DNA from: Streptomyces sp. NRRL F-525
GTDB taxonomy: Bacteria > Actinomycetota > Actinomycetes > Streptomycetales > Streptomycetaceae
Assembly (NCBI RefSeq): GCF_000716605.1
Contig: NZ_JNXE01000031.1
Coordinates: 1 to 64,000 of the forward strand
DNA: 64,000 nt
Direction: 5' to 3'
Shown here: one piece after another, positions 44,404-54,042 of the stretch
How positions within the stretch are numbered: the stretch's first letter is position 1
Layout of the letters: each line of letters opens with the position of its first letter
Translations under genes and position numbers: made by a program
The notes under the pieces: generated by a model
Seen by the model: only the letters and a program-made list of their open reading frames with translations
Told to the model about the DNA's origin: nothing
Databases searched by the model: none

Positions 44404-45944
44404 TGCTGCGCCCCTTCCTGTACGACCATGGGGTTGCCGTCGGGGCCGAGTTGACGGGGTGCCACCTCGGGCAGTCCGCTCTCCGGGAAGAGCGACGCGG
44501 GCTGTTCGGTGGGGCCCTCCGCGAGCACCCAGGTGTCCTTGGAGCCGCCGCCCTGGCTGGAGTTGACGATCAGGTTGCCCTCCTGGAGGGCGACGCGGGT
44601 GAGGCCGCCGGGCAGCACCCAGACGTCGGTGCCGTCGTTCACGGCGAACGGGCGCAGGTCGATGTGGCGCGGTGCCATGCGTTCGCCCGCGAGGGTGGGG
44701 GAGGTGGAGAGGGCGACGGGGCGCTGGGCGATCCAGCCGCGCGGGTCGGCGGCCACGGCTTTGCGAGTGCGTTCGAGTGTCTTCGCGTCGGCCTTGGGCC
44801 CGATGACGATGCCCATGCCGCCCGCGCCGTCCACCGGCTTCACGACCAGCTGGTCGATCTGGTCGAGGACCGCCTCCAACTGCCCCGGCTCGTCGGGGCG
44901 GTAGGACTCCACGTTGGGGAGAATCGGTTCCTCTGAGAGGTAGTAGCGGATGAGGTCGGGGACGTAGGTGTAGAGGAGCTTGTCGTCCGCGATGCCGTTC
45001 CCTACGGCGTTCGCGAGTGTGACGTTCCCGGCCTGCGCGGCGTTCATGATGCCCGGGCAGCCGATCACCGAGTCGGGGCGGAAGTGCAGCGGGTCGAGGA
45101 AGTCGTCGTCGAGCCGCCGGTATACGACATGGACGGGCACCTCGCCGCGTGTGGTCCGCATCCACACCCGGTTGTTGCGGCACATCAGGTCGTGCCCCAC
45201 TACCAGCTGCACGCCCATCAGCCGTGCGAGCAGGGCGTGTTCGAAGTAGGCGGCGTTCCCCGGTCCCGGGGTGAGGACCACGACGCGCGGGTCCTGGGTG
45301 CCCGCGGGCGCGGCGGCCCGCAGCGCGGCGAGCAGCTTCTGCGCGTACCCGTCGACGGGGACCACGTGCTGCTCGGCGAAGAGGGAGGGGAAGATCCGCG
45401 TCATGGCGCGCCGGTTCTCGATGACGTACGAAACGCCGCTCGGCACCCGGACGTTGTCCTCCAGGACCCGGAAGTCGCCGGCCTCGTCGCGCACGAGGTC
45501 GATGCCCGCGACGTGGATGCGGACCCCGCCCGGTGGCTCGACCCCTTGCGCGGCCCGATGGAAATGGGCCGAGTTGAGGAGCAGCCGCCAGGGCACGACC
45601 CCGTCCTCGAAGGCGCGGCAGTGGGAGTAGGCGTCGGAGAGATAGGCCTCCAGGGCCCGCACTCTCTGCGCCACCCCGCGCTGGATGAGGTCCCACTCCA
45701 GCGCGTCGATGATCCTCGGCACCAGGTCCAGGGGCCAGGGCCGTTCCTCGCCCGCGAAGGCGTAGGTCACGCCGCGGTCGGTGAACGCGCGGGCCATCTG
45801 GTCCGCGCGGAAGCGCAGTTCACTCGGCTCGATGGGCTGGAGTGCCGCCAGTACCGGCTCGTAGGCGGTTCTGACCTCACCCGGCCGCACAAACATCTCG
45901 TCCCACGCATCGGCCAATGCGTATGCGTCAAATATGTCCGCCAT
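44400..45944 (-). CDS. circularly permuted ATP-grasp type 2 protein
   Basis: 514 residues. The circularly permuted ATP-grasp type 2 family is recognised by Y-A-F-A-G-E-E-R-P-W-P-L-D near residue 60, a metal-binding D-G-Y-A-Q-K-L, and V-V-K-P-V-D-G-A-G-G-M-G near residue 350, the phosphate-binding glycine loop. It should join a carboxylate to an amine with ATP, probably forming a peptide or isopeptide bond. It heads the three-gene operon. The final part is less conserved and proline-rich. Confidence 0.9.
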   Translation of the reverse strand: MADIFDAYALADAWDEMFVRPGEVRTAYEPVLAALQPIEPSELRFRADQMARAFTDRGVTYAFAGEERPWPLDLVPRIIDALEWDLIQRGVAQRVRALEAYLSDAYSHCRAFEDGVVPWRLLLNSAHFHRAAQGVEPPGGVRIHVAGIDLVRDEAGDFRVLEDNVRVPSGVSYVIENRRAMTRIFPSLFAEQHVVPVDGYAQKLLAALRAAAPAGTQDPRVVVLTPGPGNAAYFEHALLARLMGVQLVVGHDLMCRNNRVWMRTTRGEVPVHVVYRRLDDDFLDPLHFRPDSVIGCPGIMNAAQAGNVTLANAVGNGIADDKLLYTYVPDLIRYYLSEEPILPNVESYRPDEPGQLEAVLDQIDQLVVKPVDGAGGMGIVIGPKADAKTLERTRKAVAADPRGWIAQRPVALSTSPTLAGERMAPRHIDLRPFAVNDGTDVWVLPGGLTRVALQEGNLIVNSSQGGGSKDTWVLAEGPTEQPASLFPESGLPEVAPRQLGPDGNPMVVQEGAQQ

Positions 45945-46206
45945 GAGGGGACGTTAAGTGCGATACGTAACACGGTGATCTCTGAGTGATTTCCGGCAGC
46001 TCACGCGGAAAGTGATACGCCGAGGGACTCGGTGCTACCGGCCGGACACCCCCCAGCTTGTTGCAAGGCGAGGCACGGAGGCGGGGAGATAGAGGGTGAT
46101 ACCGGCGGTTTTCGGGGGCTGTTCGAGGGGAAGCCGTGTTGCGGAGCAGGACCGGTCCGCGCATAGTTGCGCTGCAAAGAGCCGGGAACCGGGGGTGGGA
46201 TGGGCG

Positions 46207-47268
46207 ATGGCCGGGCACGGGACGGACGAGCATCCACACGGTGCTGACCGACTCTGCGACGCCGGGGACCGTGTGTACTCCCGGGCCGTACGGCGGGGCC
46301 GCGTACCGCGCACGGACGCCGAACCGGTGCCGTGCCTGCTGGAGCTGGCCCTCCTCCACCCCGACCCCGACGACATGGACTGGCTGGTCCCGACCGCCCC
46401 GCAGGAGGTCATGACCCGGCTGCTGCGCGGGGTCTACGACGAGGTCAGCGAGAGCCACCGGCGGGTGGGTTCGGCGGTCGCCGCCTTCGAGTGGTACGCC
46501 GGTCTCGGCCGCCGTATCCAGGCGTCCGCGATGGCGTCGGCGTCGCTGGAGGGCGGTGCCGCGATCCGTGTCCTGGACGGGCTCGCCCGCATCCAGGCGG
46601 CGATGGACGACGCGACGGAGGCCTGCACCCGCGAGGTCCTCACCGTCCAGCCCGGCGGCATCCGCCGCGAACCGGAACTGACGGAGGGCCTGCACCGCGC
46701 CGTCGCCCTGCGCTCGCGCGGGGTGCGGATGCGCGACCTGTACACCCACGTGGCCCGCCACGGCCAAGGCCTGCTGAACTACCTGGAGTTGATGGGCGAC
46801 GCGGTGGAGGCGAGGACGCTCGACGAGGTGGTCGACCGGCTGATCCTCTTCGACCGCACGGTCGCCTTCATCCCTGCCAACGCCGACCACACGATGGCCC
46901 TGGAGCTGCGCCACCCGGCGCTGATCGAGTACTTCGTCACGGTCTTCGACCGCCTGTGGCGCCTCGCGATCCCCGTCGGGGCGCCCCTGCCGGACACCGG
47001 CATCGAGGGCATCTCGCACCGCGAACAGTCCATCGCCGCCCTGCTCGCGGACGGCCACCAGGACGCGGTGATCGCGGAACGGCTCGGCATAAGCGTCCGC
47101 ACGTGCCGCGCCCACATCGCCCGCCTGTCGGAGACCCTGGGCGCGGCGAGCCGTACCCAACTGGGCGTCCGTATAGCGCAGGTGGGCCTGGACGGTGCCT
47201 CGTCACGCCTCCCGGACGTCCCCGTCCAGCTCACCCCGGCGGATCGAGAATCCCCGACTGCCCGATGA
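46207..47268 (+). CDS. LuxR-type regulator with PLD/TrmB-like sensor region
   Basis: 353 residues from ATG 46207, preceded by GGGTGGGATGGG. The N-terminal segment begins with H-G-A-D-R-L-C-D-A-G. The middle (about 95-250) has R-V-L-D-G-L-A-R-I, V-R-M-R-D-L-Y-T-H and F-D-R-T-V-A-F-I-P-A-N-A-D, which resemble the effector region of TrmB/phospholipase-D-like regulators. A LuxR-type helix-turn-helix follows near 280-335 (Q-S-I-A-A-L-L-A-D-G-H, V-I-A-E-R-L-G-I-S-V-R-T-C-R-A-H-I). Three paralogues lie downstream and one at 54 kb. Its 3' end overlaps the tail of the convergent truncated paralogue. Confidence 0.78.
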   Translation: MAGHGTDEHPHGADRLCDAGDRVYSRAVRRGRVPRTDAEPVPCLLELALLHPDPDDMDWLVPTAPQEVMTRLLRGVYDEVSESHRRVGSAVAAFEWYAGLGRRIQASAMASASLEGGAAIRVLDGLARIQAAMDDATEACTREVLTVQPGGIRREPELTEGLHRAVALRSRGVRMRDLYTHVARHGQGLLNYLELMGDAVEARTLDEVVDRLILFDRTVAFIPANADHTMALELRHPALIEYFVTVFDRLWRLAIPVGAPLPDTGIEGISHREQSIAALLADGHQDAVIAERLGISVRTCRAHIARLSETLGAASRTQLGVRIAQVGLDGASSRLPDVPVQLTPADRESPTAR

Positions 47269-47361
47269 GGTAGCCGAGTTGGGCCCGGCTCTCGCTGCCG
47301 AGGGTGGTGGCGAGTTTGGCTATGTGGACGCGGGCGGTGCGGATGTTCAGGCCGAGGCGGT
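47231..47361 (-). pseudogene. displaced helix-turn-helix tail of the 47.3-48.1 kb regulator
   Basis: In the minus-strand frame one base off from the upstream gene, this stretch encodes G-L-N-I-R-T-A-R-V-H-I-A-K-L, then R-A-Q-L-G-Y-L-I-G, and stops at 47231. It is the second half of a LuxR-type DNA-binding domain. The first half of the domain is missing altogether, so this is the stump left by a deletion, not a simple frameshift. Confidence 0.6.
47263..47361. repeat. 99-bp identical repeat, copy 1
   Basis: This segment is identical, base for base as read, to 48107-48205 in the same orientation. It covers the displaced second half of the helix-turn-helix of each truncated regulator. The genes upstream of it are much less alike, so the identity is local. 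Confidence 0.85.
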
Positions 47362-48069
47362 CTCGACCAGGGCCGGGTGGCGGATCTCCAGGGCGAGGGT
47401 GCGGTCCTTGTTGGCCGGGACGAAGGCGACCGTGCGGTCCACGATGATGGTGCGCTCGGTGACCTCGTCCAGCGTGCGGGCCTGGGTGTCGCCGGTCAGC
47501 CGCTCGTAGCGGGCGAAGACGAGCGGCAGATGGCGCTGGGTGTGCTGGTAGAGGGTGCGGATGCTGGCGCCGCGGTCCAGCACGGCCTGGTCGCGGCTCA
47601 GGGCGACGACCTGGGCGTTCTCACCTTGCTGGGTGTGGTAGTTGGAGTTGGGCTGGATGCAGAGCAGCTCCCGGGTCGCCTCGGACATGGCCTCCTCTAT
47701 GGCCTGGTTGATGCGTTCCTTGCCGCTGATGACCATGGTCGCCGGGGTGCCCGTCTCCGGCGCGCGACGGCTGTCGATCCGCATGAGCGGTTCGAAGGTC
47801 TCGGCCAGTCGCTCCTCGCGCCGCCGTTCGTCCGCGATGCGTGACTCCGACACGCGCAGCAGCCGGTGCAGGGCCACGGTGGGGGCGACCGGCTCCAGCC
47901 GTCCCAGGTCCTCGGCGGCCGGGTGCAGCAGGCCGTGGTCGACCAGGCACGGGGTCGCGTCGGCGTCCGCACGGAGCACCCACCCGTCCCGCAGGGCGCG
48001 TGCGTACAGCTCCGATCCGGCGGGGCACAGGTCTTCCACCCTGTGCTCCGTGTGAGGCGCGGATGTCAC
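47347..48069 (-). CDS. truncated TrmB/PLD-like regulator lacking its DNA-binding domain
   Basis: 240 residues. It carries the sensor region shared with its paralogues (E-R-I-N-Q-A-I-E-E-A-M, I-R-T-L-Y-Q-H-T-Q-R, I-V-D-R-T-V-A-F-V-P-A-N) but ends V-E-T-A-S-A directly after the R-H-P-A-L-V strand, where full-length relatives continue for 100 residues into a LuxR-type domain. Part of that domain survives downstream in another frame. The remaining frame is well kept, so the protein may still be made and could bind a ligand without binding DNA. I cannot tell a decayed gene from a useful decoy. Confidence 0.6.
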   Translation of the reverse strand: MTSAPHTEHRVEDLCPAGSELYARALRDGWVLRADADATPCLVDHGLLHPAAEDLGRLEPVAPTVALHRLLRVSESRIADERRREERLAETFEPLMRIDSRRAPETGTPATMVISGKERINQAIEEAMSEATRELLCIQPNSNYHTQQGENAQVVALSRDQAVLDRGASIRTLYQHTQRHLPLVFARYERLTGDTQARTLDEVTERTIIVDRTVAFVPANKDRTLALEIRHPALVETASA

Positions 48070-48106
48070 TGCGCCGCTCCCTCCTGCTTGAGGATTCCCG
48101 ACTCCG

Positions 48107-48205
48107 CGATGAGGTAGCCGAGTTGGGCCCGGCTCTCGCTGCCGAGGGTGGTGGCGAGTTTGGCTATGTGGACGCGGGCGGTGCGGATGTTCAGGCCGAG
48201 GCGGT
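48107..48205. repeat. 99-bp identical repeat, copy 2
   Basis: This is the second copy of the segment at 47263-47361. The same reading-frame change occurs at its start in both copies: the upstream frame reads A-S-A and stops, and the other frame reads R-L-G-L-N-I-R-T. Confidence 0.85.
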
Positions 48206-48943
48206 GGCGGCCATGTGCCAGAGGCGGTCGAAGGTGATGGCGAAGTGGTCGATCAGGACCGGGTGGCGGACTTCGAGGGCGAGCGTGCGGTCCTTGCTGG
48301 CCGGGATGAAGGCGACCGTGCGGTCGATCACGACGAGGCGCTCGGTGACCTGGTCGAGGGTCCGTGCCTCGGCGTCGCCGTCCAGCCGCTCGTAGCGGGC
48401 CGTCACGGCGGGCGAGTAGCGCTGGGTGTGCTGGTAGAGGGTGCGGATGCGGCCGCCGCGGTCGAGCAGGGCCTGGTCGCGGCCCAGGCTTCTGGCCAGG
48501 CGTGAGGCGGGATTGTGGCCGTCGTAGGGCTGAATGGCCAGGAGCTCGCTGGAGGCGTCGGCCATGGCGGTGGTGATGGCCTCGTTGATCCGGTCGAGTC
48601 CGCCGAGGAGGCTGATGGCCGGCGGGTCCGCCGTGGCCGTGCGCCGGCCGTCGATGCGCATGAGCGGCTCGAAGGTCTCGGCCAGCCTCTGCTCGCGCTG
48701 CCGCTCGTCGGCGATGCGGTCCGCCGAGGCGCGCAGCCGGCGGTGCAGGACGAGGGCCGGGGCGACGGGCTCCAGACGGTCGGGGTCCGTGACGGCGGGA
48801 TCCAACAGGCCCAGGCCGACGAGACAGGGAGCCACCTGGACGTCCGCACTGGTGACGTGCCCCGCGCGCAGCGCTCGGCCGTACAGCTCCAGGCCTTCTT
48901 CGCACAGTTCCTCCGGACCGTGCCGGTGAGGCTGTGTCGTCAC
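48191..48943 (-). CDS. truncated TrmB/PLD-like regulator, second copy
   Basis: 250 residues, clearly a paralogue of the 47347-48069 protein (shared L-A-E-T-F-E-P-L-M-R-I-D, R-T-L-Y-Q-H-T-Q-R, V-A-F-I-P-A-S-K-D-R-T-L-A-L-E). It runs slightly further, through D-H-F-A-I-T-F-D-R-L-W-H-M-A, then also ends T-A-S-A at the 99-bp repeat. The displaced second half of a helix-turn-helix continues in another frame to about 48066 (S-G-I-L-K-Q-E-G-A-A-Q). The gene has its own start 25 bp after the intact regulator of the next gene, on the same strand. Confidence 0.6.
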   Translation of the reverse strand: MTTQPHRHGPEELCEEGLELYGRALRAGHVTSADVQVAPCLVGLGLLDPAVTDPDRLEPVAPALVLHRRLRASADRIADERQREQRLAETFEPLMRIDGRRTATADPPAISLLGGLDRINEAITTAMADASSELLAIQPYDGHNPASRLARSLGRDQALLDRGGRIRTLYQHTQRYSPAVTARYERLDGDAEARTLDQVTERLVVIDRTVAFIPASKDRTLALEVRHPVLIDHFAITFDRLWHMAATASA

Positions 48944-48968
48944 GTGTGACCTTCTTCTTGGCGTGGGG

Positions 48969-49949
48969 TCAGGGCTCCTGCTTCAGGATCCCCGACTGCG
49001 CTATGAGGAACCCGAGCTGGGCGCGGCTGCCGCTGCCCAGAGCCGTCGCGAGCTTGGCTATGTGGGCGCGGCAGGTACGGACGTTCATGCCCAGGCGCCG
49101 GGCGATCGCCTCGTCGACGTGGCCCTCGATGAGGAGCTTGGCGATCGAGTGCTGGATTTCGGTGATGCCGTCGGGGGCGGTCTCGTACGGCGCGCCGGCG
49201 CTCAGCGGGACCGCACGGTTCCACATGAACTCGAAGACCTTGATCAGGTAGCGGACGAGCCCCGGATGACGGAGTTCGAGGGCGATCTCCCCGTCGTCGC
49301 GGGTCGGGATGAAGGCCACGGTCTCGTCGCAGATGATCAGCCGCTCGACCAGTTCGTCGATGGTCCGGTACTCCACCTTGCCGTCGGTGAACTGGGCCAC
49401 GTAGGCCAGTGTCTCGGGGCTGTAGCGGGCCGGGTGCTGGTAGAGCGTCCGGATGCGGCAGCCGCGTTCGATCAGCGGCCTGTCGCGGTTCAGCCCCTGC
49501 GCGAGGGTGTGCTCCAGCCGGCGTCGGCTCGGCTGCACGGTGAGCATCTCGGTCTGGCACTGGGTGGTGGCCAGATCGAGTGCCGCGTTGATCCGGTCGA
49601 GGCCCTCCAGCACCGTGATCGAGTGCGTGGTCGCCGTCGACTGCGCGCTGAGGGCCATGAACGGCCCGAAAGCGTCGGCGAGTTCGATCGACATCCGCCT
49701 TCGCTGGGTGATCTCGCTCTCGATCGGGTTGAGCCGCTGGGCGAGGGCGATCGACGGGGGCACCGGGCGCAGCCAGTTCGGATCGTCAGGATCGGGATGA
49801 AGGAGGGCGAACTCCATCAAACAGGGCGCCGGTTCCACATCCGCACGGGCGACGCGCCCAGTCCGGAGAGCGTTCCCGTAGAGGCGGCGCCCGTCCTCGC
49901 ACAGATCGGTCAGCTCGTGAGGATGTGTCTGATTAGTCTCGTTAGTCAC
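48969..49949 (-). CDS. intact TrmB/PLD-LuxR regulator divergent from DSTW peptide
   Basis: 326 residues from GTG 49949, with GGGGGTGGAGA upstream; a TTG one codon earlier is possible. The sensor region shows V-L-E-G-L-D-R-I-N-A-A, R-I-R-T-L-Y-Q-H-P-A-R and I-C-D-E-T-V-A-F-I-P. The LuxR-type helix-turn-helix near 265-320 reads Q-H-S-I-A-K-L-L-I-E-G-H, I-A-R-R-L-G-M-N-V-R-T-C-R-A-H-I. It is the only full-length member of the minus-strand trio and is divergent, by 115 bp, from the exported DSTW peptide gene, which makes that peptide its likely ligand or target. It probably heads a transcript with the two truncated copies. Confidence 0.8.
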   Translation of the reverse strand: MTNETNQTHPHELTDLCEDGRRLYGNALRTGRVARADVEPAPCLMEFALLHPDPDDPNWLRPVPPSIALAQRLNPIESEITQRRRMSIELADAFGPFMALSAQSTATTHSITVLEGLDRINAALDLATTQCQTEMLTVQPSRRRLEHTLAQGLNRDRPLIERGCRIRTLYQHPARYSPETLAYVAQFTDGKVEYRTIDELVERLIICDETVAFIPTRDDGEIALELRHPGLVRYLIKVFEFMWNRAVPLSAGAPYETAPDGITEIQHSIAKLLIEGHVDEAIARRLGMNVRTCRAHIAKLATALGSGSRAQLGFLIAQSGILKQEP

Positions 49950-50064
49950 CAAATCTCCACCCCCCAGGGTCCTGAACGTGCAGGAACATGATGCATCGAT
50001 TGTGTGGCCACGACGTGCCGGAATGCGCCATCGTCGTAGTCGACGGGGGAGAGGTGACCTTCAA

Positions 50065-50295
50065 ATGAGGACGAAGCCGACTATGCATAAGAGAATGCTT
50101 CGCTCGGCGCTTGCCGCCTTCTCCGCCGTTGTGGCCTTCGGGGCGCTGAGTGGCTTTGCGGTGACCGACGACAGTACTTGGGGCACGACCAACGTGTCCG
50201 CCGGCGACAGCACCTGGGTCGTCACGGCGTCCGACGTACCGGGTGACAGCACCTGGGTGGCTCCGAGCGACAGCACGTGGGTCGCCGAGTCATGA
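50065..50295 (+). CDS. exported peptide with four DSTW repeats, putative signal
   Basis: 76 residues from ATG 50065, with GGGGGAGAGG about ten bases upstream. A Sec signal peptide is evident: basic start (R-T-K-P-T-M-H-K-R), hydrophobic core S-A-L-A-A-F-S-A-V-V-A-F-G-A-L, and a small-residue end S-G-F-A near 32. The mature 44 residues contain D-S-T-W at 36-39, 48-51, 61-64 and 69-72, three of them as G/S-D-S-T-W. The repeated acidic-aromatic unit is what one expects of a precursor cut into several copies of a short signal. The stop overlaps the next start (ATGA). No known family is recognised. Confidence 0.75.
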   Translation: MRTKPTMHKRMLRSALAAFSAVVAFGALSGFAVTDDSTWGTTNVSAGDSTWVVTASDVPGDSTWVAPSDSTWVAES

Positions 50296-50627
50296 CCACC
50301 CCACCCGACGACCGCTCCTTCCGCCGCGAAATGGCCACGGCCTACCGCTCCGGCTGGCACTTCATCGACCTGGCCACCGCCATCCCCCACAGCGGTGACT
50401 CGCTCATGGTGACCGTGTTCGGTGAGCCGGTCGTCGTGACGCGGGACGAGGACGAGGACGTACGGGCGTACCGGTGTCTGCGGCGGCCTCGGGGGGCGCC
50501 GCAGCCAGTGCGATGTGCCATCCGGTACGGAATGATCTTTGTGAATCTTGACCAGCGAGACCACCGGCTGGTGGAAACGGATGCCCCCGACATCCAGACC
50601 ATCTCAGCCACCCCCCGCAGTGCCTGA
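50292..50627 (+). CDS. Rieske-like small protein lacking cluster ligands
   Basis: 111 residues, coupled to the peptide gene by an ATGA overlap. The pattern Y-R-S-G-W-H-F-I-D-L, G-E-P-V-V-V-T-R-D-E-D-E-D-V-R-A-Y and G-M-I-F-V-N-L-D follows the N-terminal Rieske domain of ring-hydroxylating oxygenases. The first ligand box that should read C-x-H-R-G reads C-L-R-R-P-R-G, and the second C-x-x-H box with its surrounding loop is absent. It therefore cannot hold the usual [2Fe-2S] cluster. Its link with the peptide suggests a binding, immunity or processing role, which is inference. Confidence 0.55.
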   Translation: MTTPPDDRSFRREMATAYRSGWHFIDLATAIPHSGDSLMVTVFGEPVVVTRDEDEDVRAYRCLRRPRGAPQPVRCAIRYGMIFVNLDQRDHRLVETDAPDIQTISATPRSA

Positions 50628-50671
50628 CGCGATTCCCCCGTCGTAACAGATCGCTCAGGTGCTTCCCCCCC

Positions 50672-50712
50672 GCAGCGGCGTCACCGTGACCTGAACACGG
50701 TGACGCCGCTGC
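50672..50712. terminator. 17-bp perfect hairpin after the peptide operon
   Basis: GCAGCGGCGTCACCGTG pairs perfectly with CACGGTGACGCCGCTGC around seven bases. It lies 45 bp after the Rieske-like gene and 57 bp after the convergent flavin-protein gene, so it can serve both. Confidence 0.85.
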
Positions 50713-50768
50713 AGTTTGTGCGGAATCTCCGGGTATCAGCCGATCCCGGGTGGCCGAAAATCGCCGCT

Positions 50769-51194
50769 TCAGCTTTTCCCCGGCACCTTCCCCATCGCCC
50801 GCGTCAGCTCGATCTCGATCACCACCCGGGACGGGTTCGGCGACGGCGTCCGCTCGTGACGCTCCGCGTACCGGCGCTCCGCCTCGGCGACCCGGTCGCG
50901 TTCGACGCGTACGACGGCCCGGCCCTCCAGCGTGGCCCAGCGCCGCCCGTCCACCTGGCACACGGCGACCCGGGCGCCCTGGGGGCCGGCGGCCAGGACG
51001 TTCAGCACCTTCGTGCTCGACTTGTTCGCGATGACCCGAGCCAGCCGTGCCTCCGGGTCGTATGTCACTCCGACAGGGACGACGTGCGGGGTGCCGTCGG
51101 GGCGGAGGGTGGTGAGGGTGCACAGGTGCCGTTCCCGCCAGAAGCTGAGATACGACGGGTCGGGATCGCCCGGGTCCACCGGATATGCGGCCAT
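50769..51194 (-). CDS. PPOX-class flavin or F420-dependent protein
   Basis: 141 residues from ATG 51194. The split-barrel pattern of pyridoxamine-phosphate-oxidase-like proteins is visible: F-W-R-E-R-H-L-C-T-L-T-T-L-R-P-D-G-T-P-H-V-V-P-V-G, K-S-S-T-K-V-L-N and W-A-T-L-E-G-R-A. In actinomycetes this sub-class (TIGR03618-like) usually binds F420 or FMN. The substrate is unknown. It is divergent from clpB, whose HAIR operator lies 40 bp upstream of this gene, so heat-shock control of this gene is conceivable. Confidence 0.82.
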   Translation of the reverse strand: MAAYPVDPGDPDPSYLSFWRERHLCTLTTLRPDGTPHVVPVGVTYDPEARLARVIANKSSTKVLNVLAAGPQGARVAVCQVDGRRWATLEGRAVVRVERDRVAEAERRYAERHERTPSPNPSRVVIEIELTRAMGKVPGKS

Positions 51195-51233
51195 GGTCCC
51201 GGAACTTAGTCCCTGGATCCTCCCCGCCACTGC

Positions 51234-51254
51234 CTTGAGTGGAATAGACTCAAC
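51234..51254. promoter_or_regulatory. HAIR operator (HspR site) at clpB
   Basis: CTTGAGT-N7-ACTCAAC differs by one base from the consensus HspR inverted repeat and lies 61 bp before the clpB start. It ties clpB to the dnaK operon under one repressor. Confidence 0.9.
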
Positions 51255-51315
51255 TTTGTGCACGTTGACCGTGTCATTCCGTGCACGAAGGTCGTAGGAG
51301 GAGGAGTACGCGAAC

Positions 51316-53925
<2,610 letters not shown>

Positions 53926-53958
53926 ACCGACGGCCGCGGAACGGCCGGTGTGGCGAGG

Positions 53959-54000
53959 CCGGGGTGCCGCTGACCCGAAACGGGGTCACGGGCACCCCGG
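53959..54000. terminator. hairpin between clpB and the convergent regulator
   Basis: CCGGGGTGCC-GC-TGACCC and its partner GGGTCA-CG-GGCACCCCGG form a long stem with a small internal mismatch and a loop of six bases. It lies between two convergent genes and probably ends both transcripts. Confidence 0.75.
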
Positions 54001-54042
54001 TCTTTCGCGTGAGCGGTCCGCCCGCCTCCCGTCTCCCGCCTC

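Noticed and set aside
47231..48205. Programmed frameshift joining the truncated regulators to their helix-turn-helix tails
   Set aside because: No slippery heptamer or stimulatory hairpin is visible. A frameshift would still give a domain missing its first helices, since the connecting segment is deleted.
50065..50295. RiPP precursor modified by a dedicated enzyme
   Set aside because: No cyclase, radical SAM or lanthipeptide-type enzyme is adjacent, and the N-terminus is a Sec signal, not a RiPP leader. An unmodified exported peptide is the simpler reading, although the operon at 42.6-45.9 kb leaves room for doubt.
50292..50627. Functional Rieske oxygenase component
   Set aside because: The His ligand in the first box is replaced and the second box is missing, so a [2Fe-2S] cluster cannot be bound. 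No oxygenase catalytic domain follows.
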